Part shown: in pieces, positions 17,126 to 24,642 of the stretch
How the letters are laid out: every line of letters begins with the position of its first letter
How positions within the stretch are numbered: position 1 is the first letter of the stretch
Source of the DNA: Bacteroidales bacterium
GTDB lineage: Bacteria > Bacteroidota > Bacteroidia > Bacteroidales > UBA932
DNA: 59,503 nucleotides
Assembly: GCA_016285455.1 (NCBI GenBank)
Contig: JAEEQS010000011.1
Span: forward strand, 1-59,503
Reading direction: 5' to 3'
Notes under the pieces: model-generated
Told to the model about the DNA's origin: nothing
The model's input: the letters and a program-made list of their open reading frames with translations, nothing else
The model's database searches: none
Position numbers and translations under genes: made by a program

Positions 17126-20100
17126 TCAGACTTGCTCGTCGATTGATTTTCCTGTGAACATCTTGACGTAGGTGTCTGCCTTGGAGCGGATGTCTTCTCC
17201 TTGCTCAACTAGGCCGGCAGCCTTGTAAGTGTCTGCAATCCAGATCAGGTAGTAAATATTCTTCTGGAGGTTTTCCCAAGAGAAAATCTCTCCGTCGTAA
17301 GGCTTGCTGAAAAGAGTTATGTGCTTGTAGGTTTCCTCAAGGAAGCGGTCTCCAAGATTCTTTCCCTTTTCAATTTCTCCGCAAGTCATATAGATTCCAA
17401 CGGCATCCATAACAGCAAGGTCGTTGCCGGAAGAAATCAGAGATGTGTTAAGAGGGAAATTCTCCGCAGGCATAACAGTCTGCATCTTGTCCAGGATTTC
17501 TACTGCCTTTTGCGGCTCTTCTTTCAGGACAAGAGCCTTGGCATTCTGTGCCATCAAGTCTCTTACAGGAAGAAGGGCGTTGAAAGTAAGAATATTCTGG
17601 TAGTCAATATTTACAGGAGCGGCCAGAGACTCAAAGCGGTAGAGGTTCATTAGCCTGTCGTGCATCTCGTCAGCATCTACAGACTGGTCTATGAAATCGC
17701 TTCCGAGGCCGGTCTTGTTCTTGATTGGAACAAACTTGTATCCGTAGCCGTCGTACTCCAGATAATCCTTTATGCCTATGTTTATGTCTCCGCCTCTCTG
17801 GAGAACATACAGAGGACGGTCCCACTTGTAATTGGCAAGCAGGTCAAGCATCATCATAGATGTCTTGTCTATGCTGGTTACTCCGTCAGGAATGTCGAGC
17901 TGGATAGTGTCAGGAACCTTCTCTATGTCTTCAGGAGAAACTATGCCGTATTTGAGAACGTTTTCCTTGTTTACCGGAATTGTATAGTGGCGGCCTACTA
18001 TGAGATTGTGGTTCTTGCCGTCTCCCATTCGGGCGGTCACTGAAGGATCTGCCAGAACCCTTATCAGCTCCTTGCCGGAAACAGGCTCCTTTACATAGTC
18101 CGCAACCGGAACAAAATCGTTCTTGCCATAATAATAGTCTTTCTTCTCCAGAGTGAACGGAACAGGATCGCTCTCGTACTGCTTGCATTTCATCTGATCT
18201 ATGTACCAGTCTGTTCCAAGGAGTGACGTGTTCATTATACGGACATCTGTCCTGACTCCCTCAACCTCCTGGATGTACCACAGAGGGAAAGTATCGTTGT
18301 CTCCGTGGGTAACAAGTATGGCATTCGGGTCAAGGGCTATCAGATAGTTGTAGGCCATATCGTGGCAGGTGTATCTTCCGCTGCGGTCGTGGTCGTCCCA
18401 GGTCTGTGAAACCATCTGAACCGGAACCAGAAGGCAGAGTACAGAGGCCAAAGCCGCAGAGCCTGTCTTCTTGTTCTTGAACACTTTCTCAAGCATATCG
18501 CCGAGCCAGAGCACGGCAAAGCCGATCCAGATTGTGAAAGCATAGAAAGATCCTGCATAGGCGTAGTCTCTCTCTCTTGGCTGGTAAGGCGGCTGATTGA
18601 GGTAGAGAACCACGGCAATTCCAGTAAGGAAGAACAGCAGGAATGTTACCAGGGTGTTGCGCTTGTCGTGCCTCAGCTGGTAAAGCAGTCCAATGATGCC
18701 CAGAATCAGCGGAAGGAAATAGAAGTGGTTCTTTGCCCTGCTGTTTACTATGTAATCTGGACCTTCTGACTGGTCTCCAAGATGAGCTCTGTCTATGAAG
18801 CCGATTCCGCTTTCCCAGTTGCCCTTGTATATGTCTCCAGGAACGGTAGCGTGGAGGTCGTTCTGCCTTCCCACAAAGTTCCAGAAGAAATATCTCCAGT
18901 ACATAAAGTTCAGCTGATAGCCAAAGAAATACTTGATCTCCGATCCGGCGTCTGGATCCTTGCCGCCGGTGTAGAGAGAATAGAACCTAGCGTAAGAAGA
19001 GCCGTCTGCTCCATTAGACCACATCCTTGGGAAGAGAACCTTCTTGCCGTAAACCGGCTGGGCCGGACCGTCGAGCTTCACGTATTTTCCAAGATTGCTG
19101 TCGTAGTTGTAGTAAGACGGAGTCTCAACGTCTGCAATCGGAGACTTGTAAGTCTGGCCGTAAAGCAACGGCTGGGAGCCGTACTGCTCTCTGTTCAGGT
19201 ATCTTACCAGGGTGTAAGGATTGTCTGGCTGGTACTCGTTTGTAGGAGTGTTCACCGATGACCTTATGACCGTAACGGCAAACAGGGAGTAGCCGATTAT
19301 GATGGCAAGAGTGCAGAGGAATACATTGTTCCAAAGAGCCTTGCCCGTCTTGTAGGAACGCCAGGCTCCCCAGAAGCACAAGCCTATAATCAGAAGCACG
19401 AAGAATGCCGCGCCGCTGTTCTTTGGCAGATGGAATCCGTTGACGAAAATCCTGTCTACAAAAGCGGAAAGCGCCGGAAGATAAGGTATGATTATCCAGT
19501 TGATAACAATCAGTATGAAGCAGGAAACAAAGAAAGCTTTCCAGGCTCCCCATCTGGTAACCTTGTATTTGCGGTAGTAGTACAGCATTCCCAGAGCCGG
19601 AATGGTAAGCAGGTTCAGAAGGTGGATTCCGATGGAAAGGCCCATTATGAAGGCAATGAACACCAGCCATCGGTTGGCGTAAGGCTCGTCCGCCCTCTCT
19701 TCCCACTTTAGCATAGCCCAGAATACCAGGGCCGTGGCAAGTGAACTCATTGCGTAAACCTCTCCTTCCACCGCAGAGAACCAGAACGTGTCAGACCAGC
19801 AATATGCCAAAGCTCCAACAACTCCGGCTCCTATTATCTTCATCGCAGAGGAAGAAAGTATACCTTCTGTATCAGCCAGAGTGCCCTTCTTTTCCATAAG
19901 GCGGCGGGCCAGATGCACAATGGTCAAGTACAGCAGCATTATGGTAAAGGCGGAACACATTGCGCTCATTGCATTTACTAGCATAGCCGCATGAGCTTTA
20001 TCTGCAAATATGGTGAAGAAGCGTGCAATTACCTGAAATGTAGGGTTTCCTGGAGGGTGTCCCACTTCCAGCTTATAGGATGAAGCTATGAACTCGCCGC

Positions 20101-20212
20101 AGTCCCAGAAGCTGACCGTCGGCTCTATCGTGGAAAGGTATGTGAAAGACGCTATTGCCAGAACAGCCACCGCCACGATATTGTTGAGCTTGTTGAATTT
20201 CTTTATTTCCAT
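17126..20212 (-). CDS. DUF2723 (TMEM260/GT117-like) multi-pass membrane protein
   Basis: This protein of about 1028 residues has an N-terminal membrane half of at least ten helices and a C-terminal soluble half rich in helices. The N-terminus carries the DUF2723 signature: TVSFWDCGEFIASSYKLEVG, then HPPGNPTFQVIARF. DUF2723 is related to animal TMEM260, an O-mannosyltransferase, so a role in protein or envelope glycosylation on the periplasmic side is likely but inferred. The ATG at 20212 gives MEIKKFNKLNNIVA, placing the first helix correctly; the frame stays open for 26 implausible codons upstream. A -7 box lies at 20240-20247. Confidence 0.88.
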   Translation of the reverse strand: MEIKKFNKLNNIVAVAVLAIASFTYLSTIEPTVSFWDCGEFIASSYKLEVGHPPGNPTFQVIARFFTIFADKAHAAMLVNAMSAMCSAFTIMLLYLTIVHLARRLMEKKGTLADTEGILSSSAMKIIGAGVVGALAYCWSDTFWFSAVEGEVYAMSSLATALVFWAMLKWEERADEPYANRWLVFIAFIMGLSIGIHLLNLLTIPALGMLYYYRKYKVTRWGAWKAFFVSCFILIVINWIIIPYLPALSAFVDRIFVNGFHLPKNSGAAFFVLLIIGLCFWGAWRSYKTGKALWNNVFLCTLAIIIGYSLFAVTVIRSSVNTPTNEYQPDNPYTLVRYLNREQYGSQPLLYGQTYKSPIADVETPSYYNYDSNLGKYVKLDGPAQPVYGKKVLFPRMWSNGADGSSYARFYSLYTGGKDPDAGSEIKYFFGYQLNFMYWRYFFWNFVGRQNDLHATVPGDIYKGNWESGIGFIDRAHLGDQSEGPDYIVNSRAKNHFYFLPLILGIIGLLYQLRHDKRNTLVTFLLFFLTGIAVVLYLNQPPYQPRERDYAYAGSFYAFTIWIGFAVLWLGDMLEKVFKNKKTGSAALASVLCLLVPVQMVSQTWDDHDRSGRYTCHDMAYNYLIALDPNAILVTHGDNDTFPLWYIQEVEGVRTDVRIMNTSLLGTDWYIDQMKCKQYESDPVPFTLEKKDYYYGKNDFVPVADYVKEPVSGKELIRVLADPSVTARMGDGKNHNLIVGRHYTIPVNKENVLKYGIVSPEDIEKVPDTIQLDIPDGVTSIDKTSMMMLDLLANYKWDRPLYVLQRGGDINIGIKDYLEYDGYGYKFVPIKNKTGLGSDFIDQSVDADEMHDRLMNLYRFESLAAPVNIDYQNILTFNALLPVRDLMAQNAKALVLKEEPQKAVEILDKMQTVMPAENFPLNTSLISSGNDLAVMDAVGIYMTCGEIEKGKNLGDRFLEETYKHITLFSKPYDGEIFSWENLQKNIYYLIWIADTYKAAGLVEQGEDIRSKADTYVKMFTGKSIDEQV

Positions 20213-20239
20213 TTTCCGGTTTGTTTCTTTGTATGAAAA

Positions 20240-20247
20240 GCAAAGAT
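20240..20247 (-). promoter_or_regulatory. -7 box upstream of the DUF2723 gene
   Basis: TATCTTTG on the minus strand, 27 bases before the ATG at 20212. It supports the shorter start. Confidence 0.55.
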
Positions 20248-20290
20248 ACAAAAAACTTGCACTTTCTTTCTCGCTGCGCTCGCAATGCAC

Positions 20291-20298
20291 TATCTTTG
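20291..20298 (+). promoter_or_regulatory. -7 box upstream of the SUI1 gene
   Basis: TATCTTTG, 18 bases before the ATG at 20317. It is divergent from the DUF2723 promoter. No clear -33 element was found. Confidence 0.55.
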
Positions 20299-20316
20299 CA
20301 GTCCAAAGTTTAAGTT

Positions 20317-20664
20317 ATGGCAAAGAACGACTGGAAAAAGAGAGACGGGGTTGTATTTTCCACCAATCCCGACTTCAAATACGACTCCCAAGACACGGAG
20401 GAAGAGACTCAGACCCTTCCGGCTGAAAAACAAAAGCTTATTGTCTGCATAGACCGCAGCGGACGGGCTGGAAAGCAGGTTACCCTGGTCAAGGGTTTTG
20501 TTGGCAGCGATGATGACCTTGAGGCTCTGGGAAAGAAGCTCAAGACAAAGTGCGGCGTGGGAGGAAGCGTAAAGGACGGGGATATCATTATCCAGGGAGA
20601 TTTTAGAGACAAGATTACCGCCCTTCTGGTTCAGGACGGATACAAAGCCAAGAGAGGCAATTAA
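20317..20664 (+). CDS. SUI1/eIF1-family translation factor (YciH-like)
   Basis: This 115-residue protein ends in a SUI1 domain: VTLVKGFVG, KKLKTKCGVGGSVKDG and IIIQGDFRDKI, the typical strand-helix pattern. The eukaryotic relative eIF1 checks start-codon choice; bacterial YciH is thought to modulate initiation. The basic N-terminal 45 residues are variable. Four bases separate it from the DUF4271 gene, and it heads an operon running to the RnpA-YidD fusion. Confidence 0.92.
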   Translation: MAKNDWKKRDGVVFSTNPDFKYDSQDTEEETQTLPAEKQKLIVCIDRSGRAGKQVTLVKGFVGSDDDLEALGKKLKTKCGVGGSVKDGDIIIQGDFRDKITALLVQDGYKAKRGN

Positions 20665-20668
20665 GGCT

Positions 20669-21220
20669 ATGGTGGACAGGTATGCCGATATGGCCATCGT
20701 TATTGTTCTGGTGGTGTTCTTTTTGGCCGCCACGGAAAGAATTCTGGAGGGACTGTTTCGTGCCTTCCATTCGTTCTTTCTTCTGGGGCGGCAGGAAGAG
20801 GTGGACGATGAACTCACCCTTAGATCTTCCAGGAATATTACCGCGATGTTCATTTTTCCGGCAGCCCTTTTCACCGTGTCTCCAAGTCCAAAGATTTTTG
20901 CCTTCCTGCTGATTGGAAGCATAGTCTATCTTGCGGTAAAATATGGCTTTATGGCTGTTCTGGATTACGTCAACAGAACAGATGCCTTCAAGTTTATAGG
21001 CAGAATGAGCATAAATTACCTTATCTGCGCCTCGGCGATACTATTTTTAGGCAGGATAAACCTCTGGTTTGCAACCCTGTGCGCCATACCTGCCATTATG
21101 TATCTCATTATGGAAGCCAAGGTGATTTTCAAAAACAATTTTTCTGTTTTTTTCTACATTTTGTACCTTTGCACCCTCGAACTGCTACCCGCGGTTCTGC
21201 TGTTTAGATTATTTGTGTAA
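20669..21220 (+). CDS. DUF4271 membrane protein
   Basis: This 183-residue protein has about five hydrophobic helices and matches DUF4271 in size, hydropathy and neighbourhood. In Bacteroidales, DUF4271 genes commonly lie directly before a uroporphyrinogen-III synthase-like gene, as here. The stop overlaps the next start by one base (TAATG). Function is unknown. Confidence 0.8.
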   Translation: MVDRYADMAIVIVLVVFFLAATERILEGLFRAFHSFFLLGRQEEVDDELTLRSSRNITAMFIFPAALFTVSPSPKIFAFLLIGSIVYLAVKYGFMAVLDYVNRTDAFKFIGRMSINYLICASAILFLGRINLWFATLCAIPAIMYLIMEAKVIFKNNFSVFFYILYLCTLELLPAVLLFRLFV

Positions 21221-22185
21221 TGAAGATAAGCAAGATACTCATAGCGCAGCCTGGCGTTGCCAGCGCAAATCCGCACTATGCAAATCTGATAAAGAAATAC
21301 GGAGTGGATATTGAATTCCACCCTTTCTTCAGTATGGTTCCCCTGACTCTGAGGGAATTCAGGACACAGAAAGTGAACATTCCGGACTACACCGCCATAG
21401 TGTTCACATCCAAGGGAACTATAGACGCATTCTTCCAGCTTTGTGCCGAGCAAAGAATCAAGATTCCGGATTCACAGAAATATTTCTGCACTTCCGAAAG
21501 CCTTTCATATTATCTGCAGAAGCACATCATCTACCGCAAGAGGAAAATTTTCTTCGGCGACGGAACCTTTGCTTCCGTGGTAAGGTTGGCCAAGGCAGAC
21601 AAGCACAAGAACGAGAAGATACTAATAGCCTCTCCGGACCACATCTATCCTGAGTGGATACAGATGTTCAAGGAAGCTAACCTGAAATTTGCTCCGGCTG
21701 TGGTGGCAAAGTTCGTGGACAATGACCTGAAAAATCTCAAGCTCAGCGATTATCAGATTATCGCTTTCTACAACGCCTTGGACATAACTTCCCTGAAGAA
21801 CAACTTCCCGGATTACAAGCAGAAAGACACCAGGTTCATAGCGTTTGGAGCAGGAATCCGCAAGGCTATGAAAGAGGCCGGAATGACCTATGCCATAGGA
21901 GGCCCTACCCCAGAGTTCCCTTCTCTGGCAAACGCGCTGGAGCAGCTGATCATAAATCCTGATTTCCAGCAGGAACAGCCAAAGGAACCTAAGAAAGAAG
22001 TCAAGAAAGAAACTAAGAAGGCTCCGGCAAAGAAGGCTGTAGTGAAAAAGCCAGCCGTAAAGAAAGCTTCACCAGCAAAAAAAGTGGCTCCGGCAAAGAA
22101 GGCTGTAGTGAAAAAGCCAGCCGCAAAGAAAGCAGCACCTGCAAAGAAGACAGTTCCTGCAAAGAAGACCGCAGGCAAGAAATAA
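21220..22185 (+). CDS. Uroporphyrinogen-III synthase-like protein with a lysine/alanine/proline-rich tail
   Basis: Residues 1-247 fit the HemD family as found in Bacteroidales: KKYGVDIEFHPFF, YTAIVFTSKGTIDAFF, and a second half with the ACGGPT-like end YAIGGPTPEFPSLANALEQL. Residues about 250-321 are unlike HemD. They are a run of APAKK, VVKKP and AAKKA units, resembling the DNA-binding tails of histone H1-like and HU-like proteins. Two 38-bp exact DNA repeats (22020-22057 and 22086-22123) lie within it. No other haem gene is in the window, so whether the enzyme makes uroporphyrinogen III here is doubtful. Confidence 0.8.
   Translation: MKISKILIAQPGVASANPHYANLIKKYGVDIEFHPFFSMVPLTLREFRTQKVNIPDYTAIVFTSKGTIDAFFQLCAEQRIKIPDSQKYFCTSESLSYYLQKHIIYRKRKIFFGDGTFASVVRLAKADKHKNEKILIASPDHIYPEWIQMFKEANLKFAPAVVAKFVDNDLKNLKLSDYQIIAFYNALDITSLKNNFPDYKQKDTRFIAFGAGIRKAMKEAGMTYAIGGPTPEFPSLANALEQLIINPDFQQEQPKEPKKEVKKETKKAPAKKAVVKKPAVKKASPAKKVAPAKKAVVKKPAAKKAAPAKKTVPAKKTAGKK
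22020..22123 (+). repeat. Tandem 66-bp-period repeat coding the AKKP tail
   Basis: The 38 bases at 22020-22057 recur exactly at 22086-22123, a 66-bp (22-codon) offset. The identity at DNA level suggests recent expansion, and copy number may vary between strains. Confidence 0.85.
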
Positions 22186-22842
22186 ATGCCAGACTCCGCC
22201 CCTAAGACATTCAAGAAAAATGAAAGGCTTAAGTCCAGGAAAGCTATCCTCAGACTTATGTCCAGGGGTCGCCGTGCAGAAGCTTATCCTCTGGTTGCAA
22301 AATACTCTTTCAATCCCCAGGAAACAGATTCGGCAAACAAGATAATGGTGGTAGCTCCCAAGAAGCTTTTCAAGAAAGCAGTAGACCGCAACTTACTGAA
22401 ACGCCGGATGAGAGAGGCCTATAGGCTGAACAAGGAGATTCTTCCACCTTGCCGCGCGCACATAAGCTTTAATTGGATGGCAAAGGAAAAGCTTCCGTTC
22501 TCCCAGGTTCAGGAAGCAGTTGTGGCAATACTCAAAACCATCGCTGAGAACTCTCCTGAAGAAGGTGAGAAAAAAGAAGAGGCTCCGGCGGAAAAACCTT
22601 CCGGAAGCTTCAAGTCAATCGTAAAGAAAATCCTGATTTTTCCTTTTGTGATTCTGATAAAATTCTATCAGGTTTGCATATCCCCGCTAAAGCCGGCAAC
22701 CTGCCGCTTTACTCCAACCTGCTCCCAGTATGCCGTGGAAGCTTTCAAGAAATACGGGCCGTTGAAAGGATTCTGGCTTTCGACAAAACGCATACTCAGA
22801 TGCCACCCCTGGGGAGGGCATGGCTATGATCCCGTTCCGTAA
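22186..22842 (+). CDS. rnpA-yidD: RnpA-YidD fusion (RNase P protein and membrane insertion factor)
   Basis: This 218-residue protein carries two normally separate proteins. Residues about 8-122 are Rnp[12 protein letters not shown], the RNA-binding stretch [15 protein letters not shown], then a helical end. Residues about 142-218 are Yid[25 protein letters not shown], and [14 protein letters not shown]. They are joined by an acidic, proline-containing linker (residues 123-140). RnpA is the protein part of RNase P, which matures tRNA 5' ends; YidD aids YidC-dependent insertion. In most bacteria these genes are adjacent, so this is a gene fusion. The ATG directly abuts the preceding stop. Confidence 0.9.
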   Translation: MPDSAPKTFKKNERLKSRKAILRLMSRGRRAEAYPLVAKYSFNPQETDSANKIMVVAPKKLFKKAVDRNLLKRRMREAYRLNKEILPPCRAHISFNWMAKEKLPFSQVQEAVVAILKTIAENSPEEGEKKEEAPAEKPSGSFKSIVKKILIFPFVILIKFYQVCISPLKPATCRFTPTCSQYAVEAFKKYGPLKGFWLSTKRILRCHPWGGHGYDPVP

Positions 22843-22848
22843 ATATTT

Positions 22849-24630
22849 CTAGAATTCAGAGCCGTAGAAACGGCGGTAGATAGGACCGCGATTGTCGAAT
22901 TCTCTTGAGAGTGAATCCAGGTCGTCCGTAGGAATGTCTTCCAGTGCCAGCATAATCAAGCCGTCAACACAATAGTTAAAGTCTGGATCCACATTGTAGT
23001 CTATGAGCTTGGACCCCATCTTTATGTATTTCTTGAGAAGAGGCGGAAGACGGTACTGCCCGCCGCTCATTCTCAGAAGATACCTGTCAAACATTTCAAG
23101 GTTGGTGGTCTTGCCAAAGAGCAAGGTATCCGGATCTACCCTTCCGAAATCAGGAACGAAAGGAGTCTTTGGGCTAGTCATTCCCTCAAATTGCGGCGTG
23201 TTGTGGAACTTTTTCAGGTAATGAATCATCACGCTCCTGTAAAGCATAGGGTACCAAGAACTTATACTCACCGGACCAATAAGGTACTTGTATTCCGGAT
23301 ATTTCATGAGCAAATAGAAAAGCCCCTTGATCAGAAGCATCAGCGCAAGCGTGTCTTTCTGGTGGTTTACGCAGACAAAGCTGCGGCCCAATTCCACGCA
23401 CTGCTCAAGAACCGGGGCGAATTTGTCTGAGTACCTGAAGAGGGTATCTGCATAGAATCCGTGAATTCCCTTGTCGCGGAGAATGTCATAGCCCAATCCT
23501 GTTCTGTATGCGCCTACAAGGTCTTTGTTTTCGTTGTCCCACAAAACCAGATGCTTGTAGTATATGTCGTAAGGGTCTGTGTCTACAGAGTTGTTGGTTC
23601 CTTCTCCCACCGCGCGGAACGCTTCTTCTCTTTTGACGGCTATTTCGTGCATTAGATTAGGAATGCGCTCATAGTCAAACAGATAGCAGGAAAGCGTGCC
23701 CACGTCAAACAGATGGGCCTCTTTGTTATCTTCCAGTTCCTTGAGAAGAACATCCGTTGCAACTGCAGAAGCCATAGGGGTGGTGTAAACGCTCTCGTCT
23801 TTTTCTACCGTATCAGCCTCAAGCATATAAGAGCGGCTTCTAAGGAACTTGGCTACTATTCTGTCTTCCGGGAATTTTTCAAGTTCGGCGTGCTGGATAA
23901 GGGAGCCAACCCTGACTTTAATTTCCTTGCCCTTCTTGTCAAATATCTCTCCCGTAAAACGCAAATCGCTGAGCTTATTGCTTATTCTTCCAAGCCACTG
24001 GAAATACTTTGAGTTATTGCCGTGGAAATACATAGGCACAACCGGGCATTTTGAGCGGCGGATCTGGCGGCAGATGTAGGTTATCCATTCCGCGTCTTCC
24101 ACAACTTTTCCCTGGGTGTTCCAGCTTGAGACTTCTCCCGCAGGGAATATCAGCAGAGCCCCGCCTTTCTGCAGGTGCTCTTCTGCCTGCCTGAGTCCGG
24201 AAATGGTTGGAGCCGTGAACTTTCCAAAGCCGTAGGTGGTGTTAATCGGAATGAAGTAATCTGCAACGTTCGGTATCTTGGAAAGGATGAAGTTTGTCAG
24301 AATCTTGACATCCGGCCTGATTTTTCCCAGAATGCTGAGAGCGGCTATTCCGTCCAGGCCTCCGAATGGGTGGTTTGCAGTCAGCACTACTCCTCCCTCT
24401 TTTGGAATGGATTCTACCGCAGGAGCATTTACGTCTAGCGTAATTTCCAGACACTCAAGCAGTTTATCTGCAAACTCAACACCATTGTAATCGGCCAGGC
24501 GGGCGTAAAGTTCGTTGAGCTTGTCAAAGCCGGCTATCTTCATTCCCATAGCCGCAACCAGATTTCCTGGAAGCCCCGGAATGTTGAGAGACTTCTTAAG
24601 CTCGTTTTTATTGATTACTTTTGCACACAT
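22849..24630 (-). CDS. Bifunctional OlsF-like acyltransferase (PlsC-type plus GNAT/hemolysin-type)
   Basis: This protein of about 593 residues is a fusion. The N-terminal half (to about residue 290) is a PlsC-type acyltransferase with NHPFGGLDG (HX4D motif) and IFPAGEVSSW. The C-terminal half (about 310-590) is an OlsB/hemolysin-like N-acyltransferase with AYRTGLGYDI, LGRSFVCVNHQ and GPVSISSWYP. The order O-acyl then N-acyl domain matches OlsF, which makes ornithine or glycine lipids in Bacteroidota. The true amino acid acceptor is not determinable. The ATG at 24630 gives MCAKVINKNELKK; the frame remains open 24 codons further into uvrC promoter sequence. Divergent from uvrC with only 12 bp between starts. 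Confidence 0.85.
   Translation of the reverse strand: MCAKVINKNELKKSLNIPGLPGNLVAAMGMKIAGFDKLNELYARLADYNGVEFADKLLECLEITLDVNAPAVESIPKEGGVVLTANHPFGGLDGIAALSILGKIRPDVKILTNFILSKIPNVADYFIPINTTYGFGKFTAPTISGLRQAEEHLQKGGALLIFPAGEVSSWNTQGKVVEDAEWITYICRQIRRSKCPVVPMYFHGNNSKYFQWLGRISNKLSDLRFTGEIFDKKGKEIKVRVGSLIQHAELEKFPEDRIVAKFLRSRSYMLEADTVEKDESVYTTPMASAVATDVLLKELEDNKEAHLFDVGTLSCYLFDYERIPNLMHEIAVKREEAFRAVGEGTNNSVDTDPYDIYYKHLVLWDNENKDLVGAYRTGLGYDILRDKGIHGFYADTLFRYSDKFAPVLEQCVELGRSFVCVNHQKDTLALMLLIKGLFYLLMKYPEYKYLIGPVSISSWYPMLYRSVMIHYLKKFHNTPQFEGMTSPKTPFVPDFGRVDPDTLLFGKTTNLEMFDRYLLRMSGGQYRLPPLLKKYIKMGSKLIDYNVDPDFNYCVDGLIMLALEDIPTDDLDSLSREFDNRGPIYRRFYGSEF
24616..24623 (+). promoter_or_regulatory. -7 box for uvrC
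   Basis: TACTTTTG (TAnnTTTG), 19 bases before the uvrC ATG and inside the first codons of the divergent acyltransferase gene. Confidence 0.5.
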
Positions 24631-24642
24631 CGCCTGAAAAAT

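Noticed and set aside
22020..22180. AKKP-repeat region as a separate histone-like gene
   Set aside because: There is no independent start codon context or promoter; the tail is in frame with the HemD-like protein and ends at its stop.
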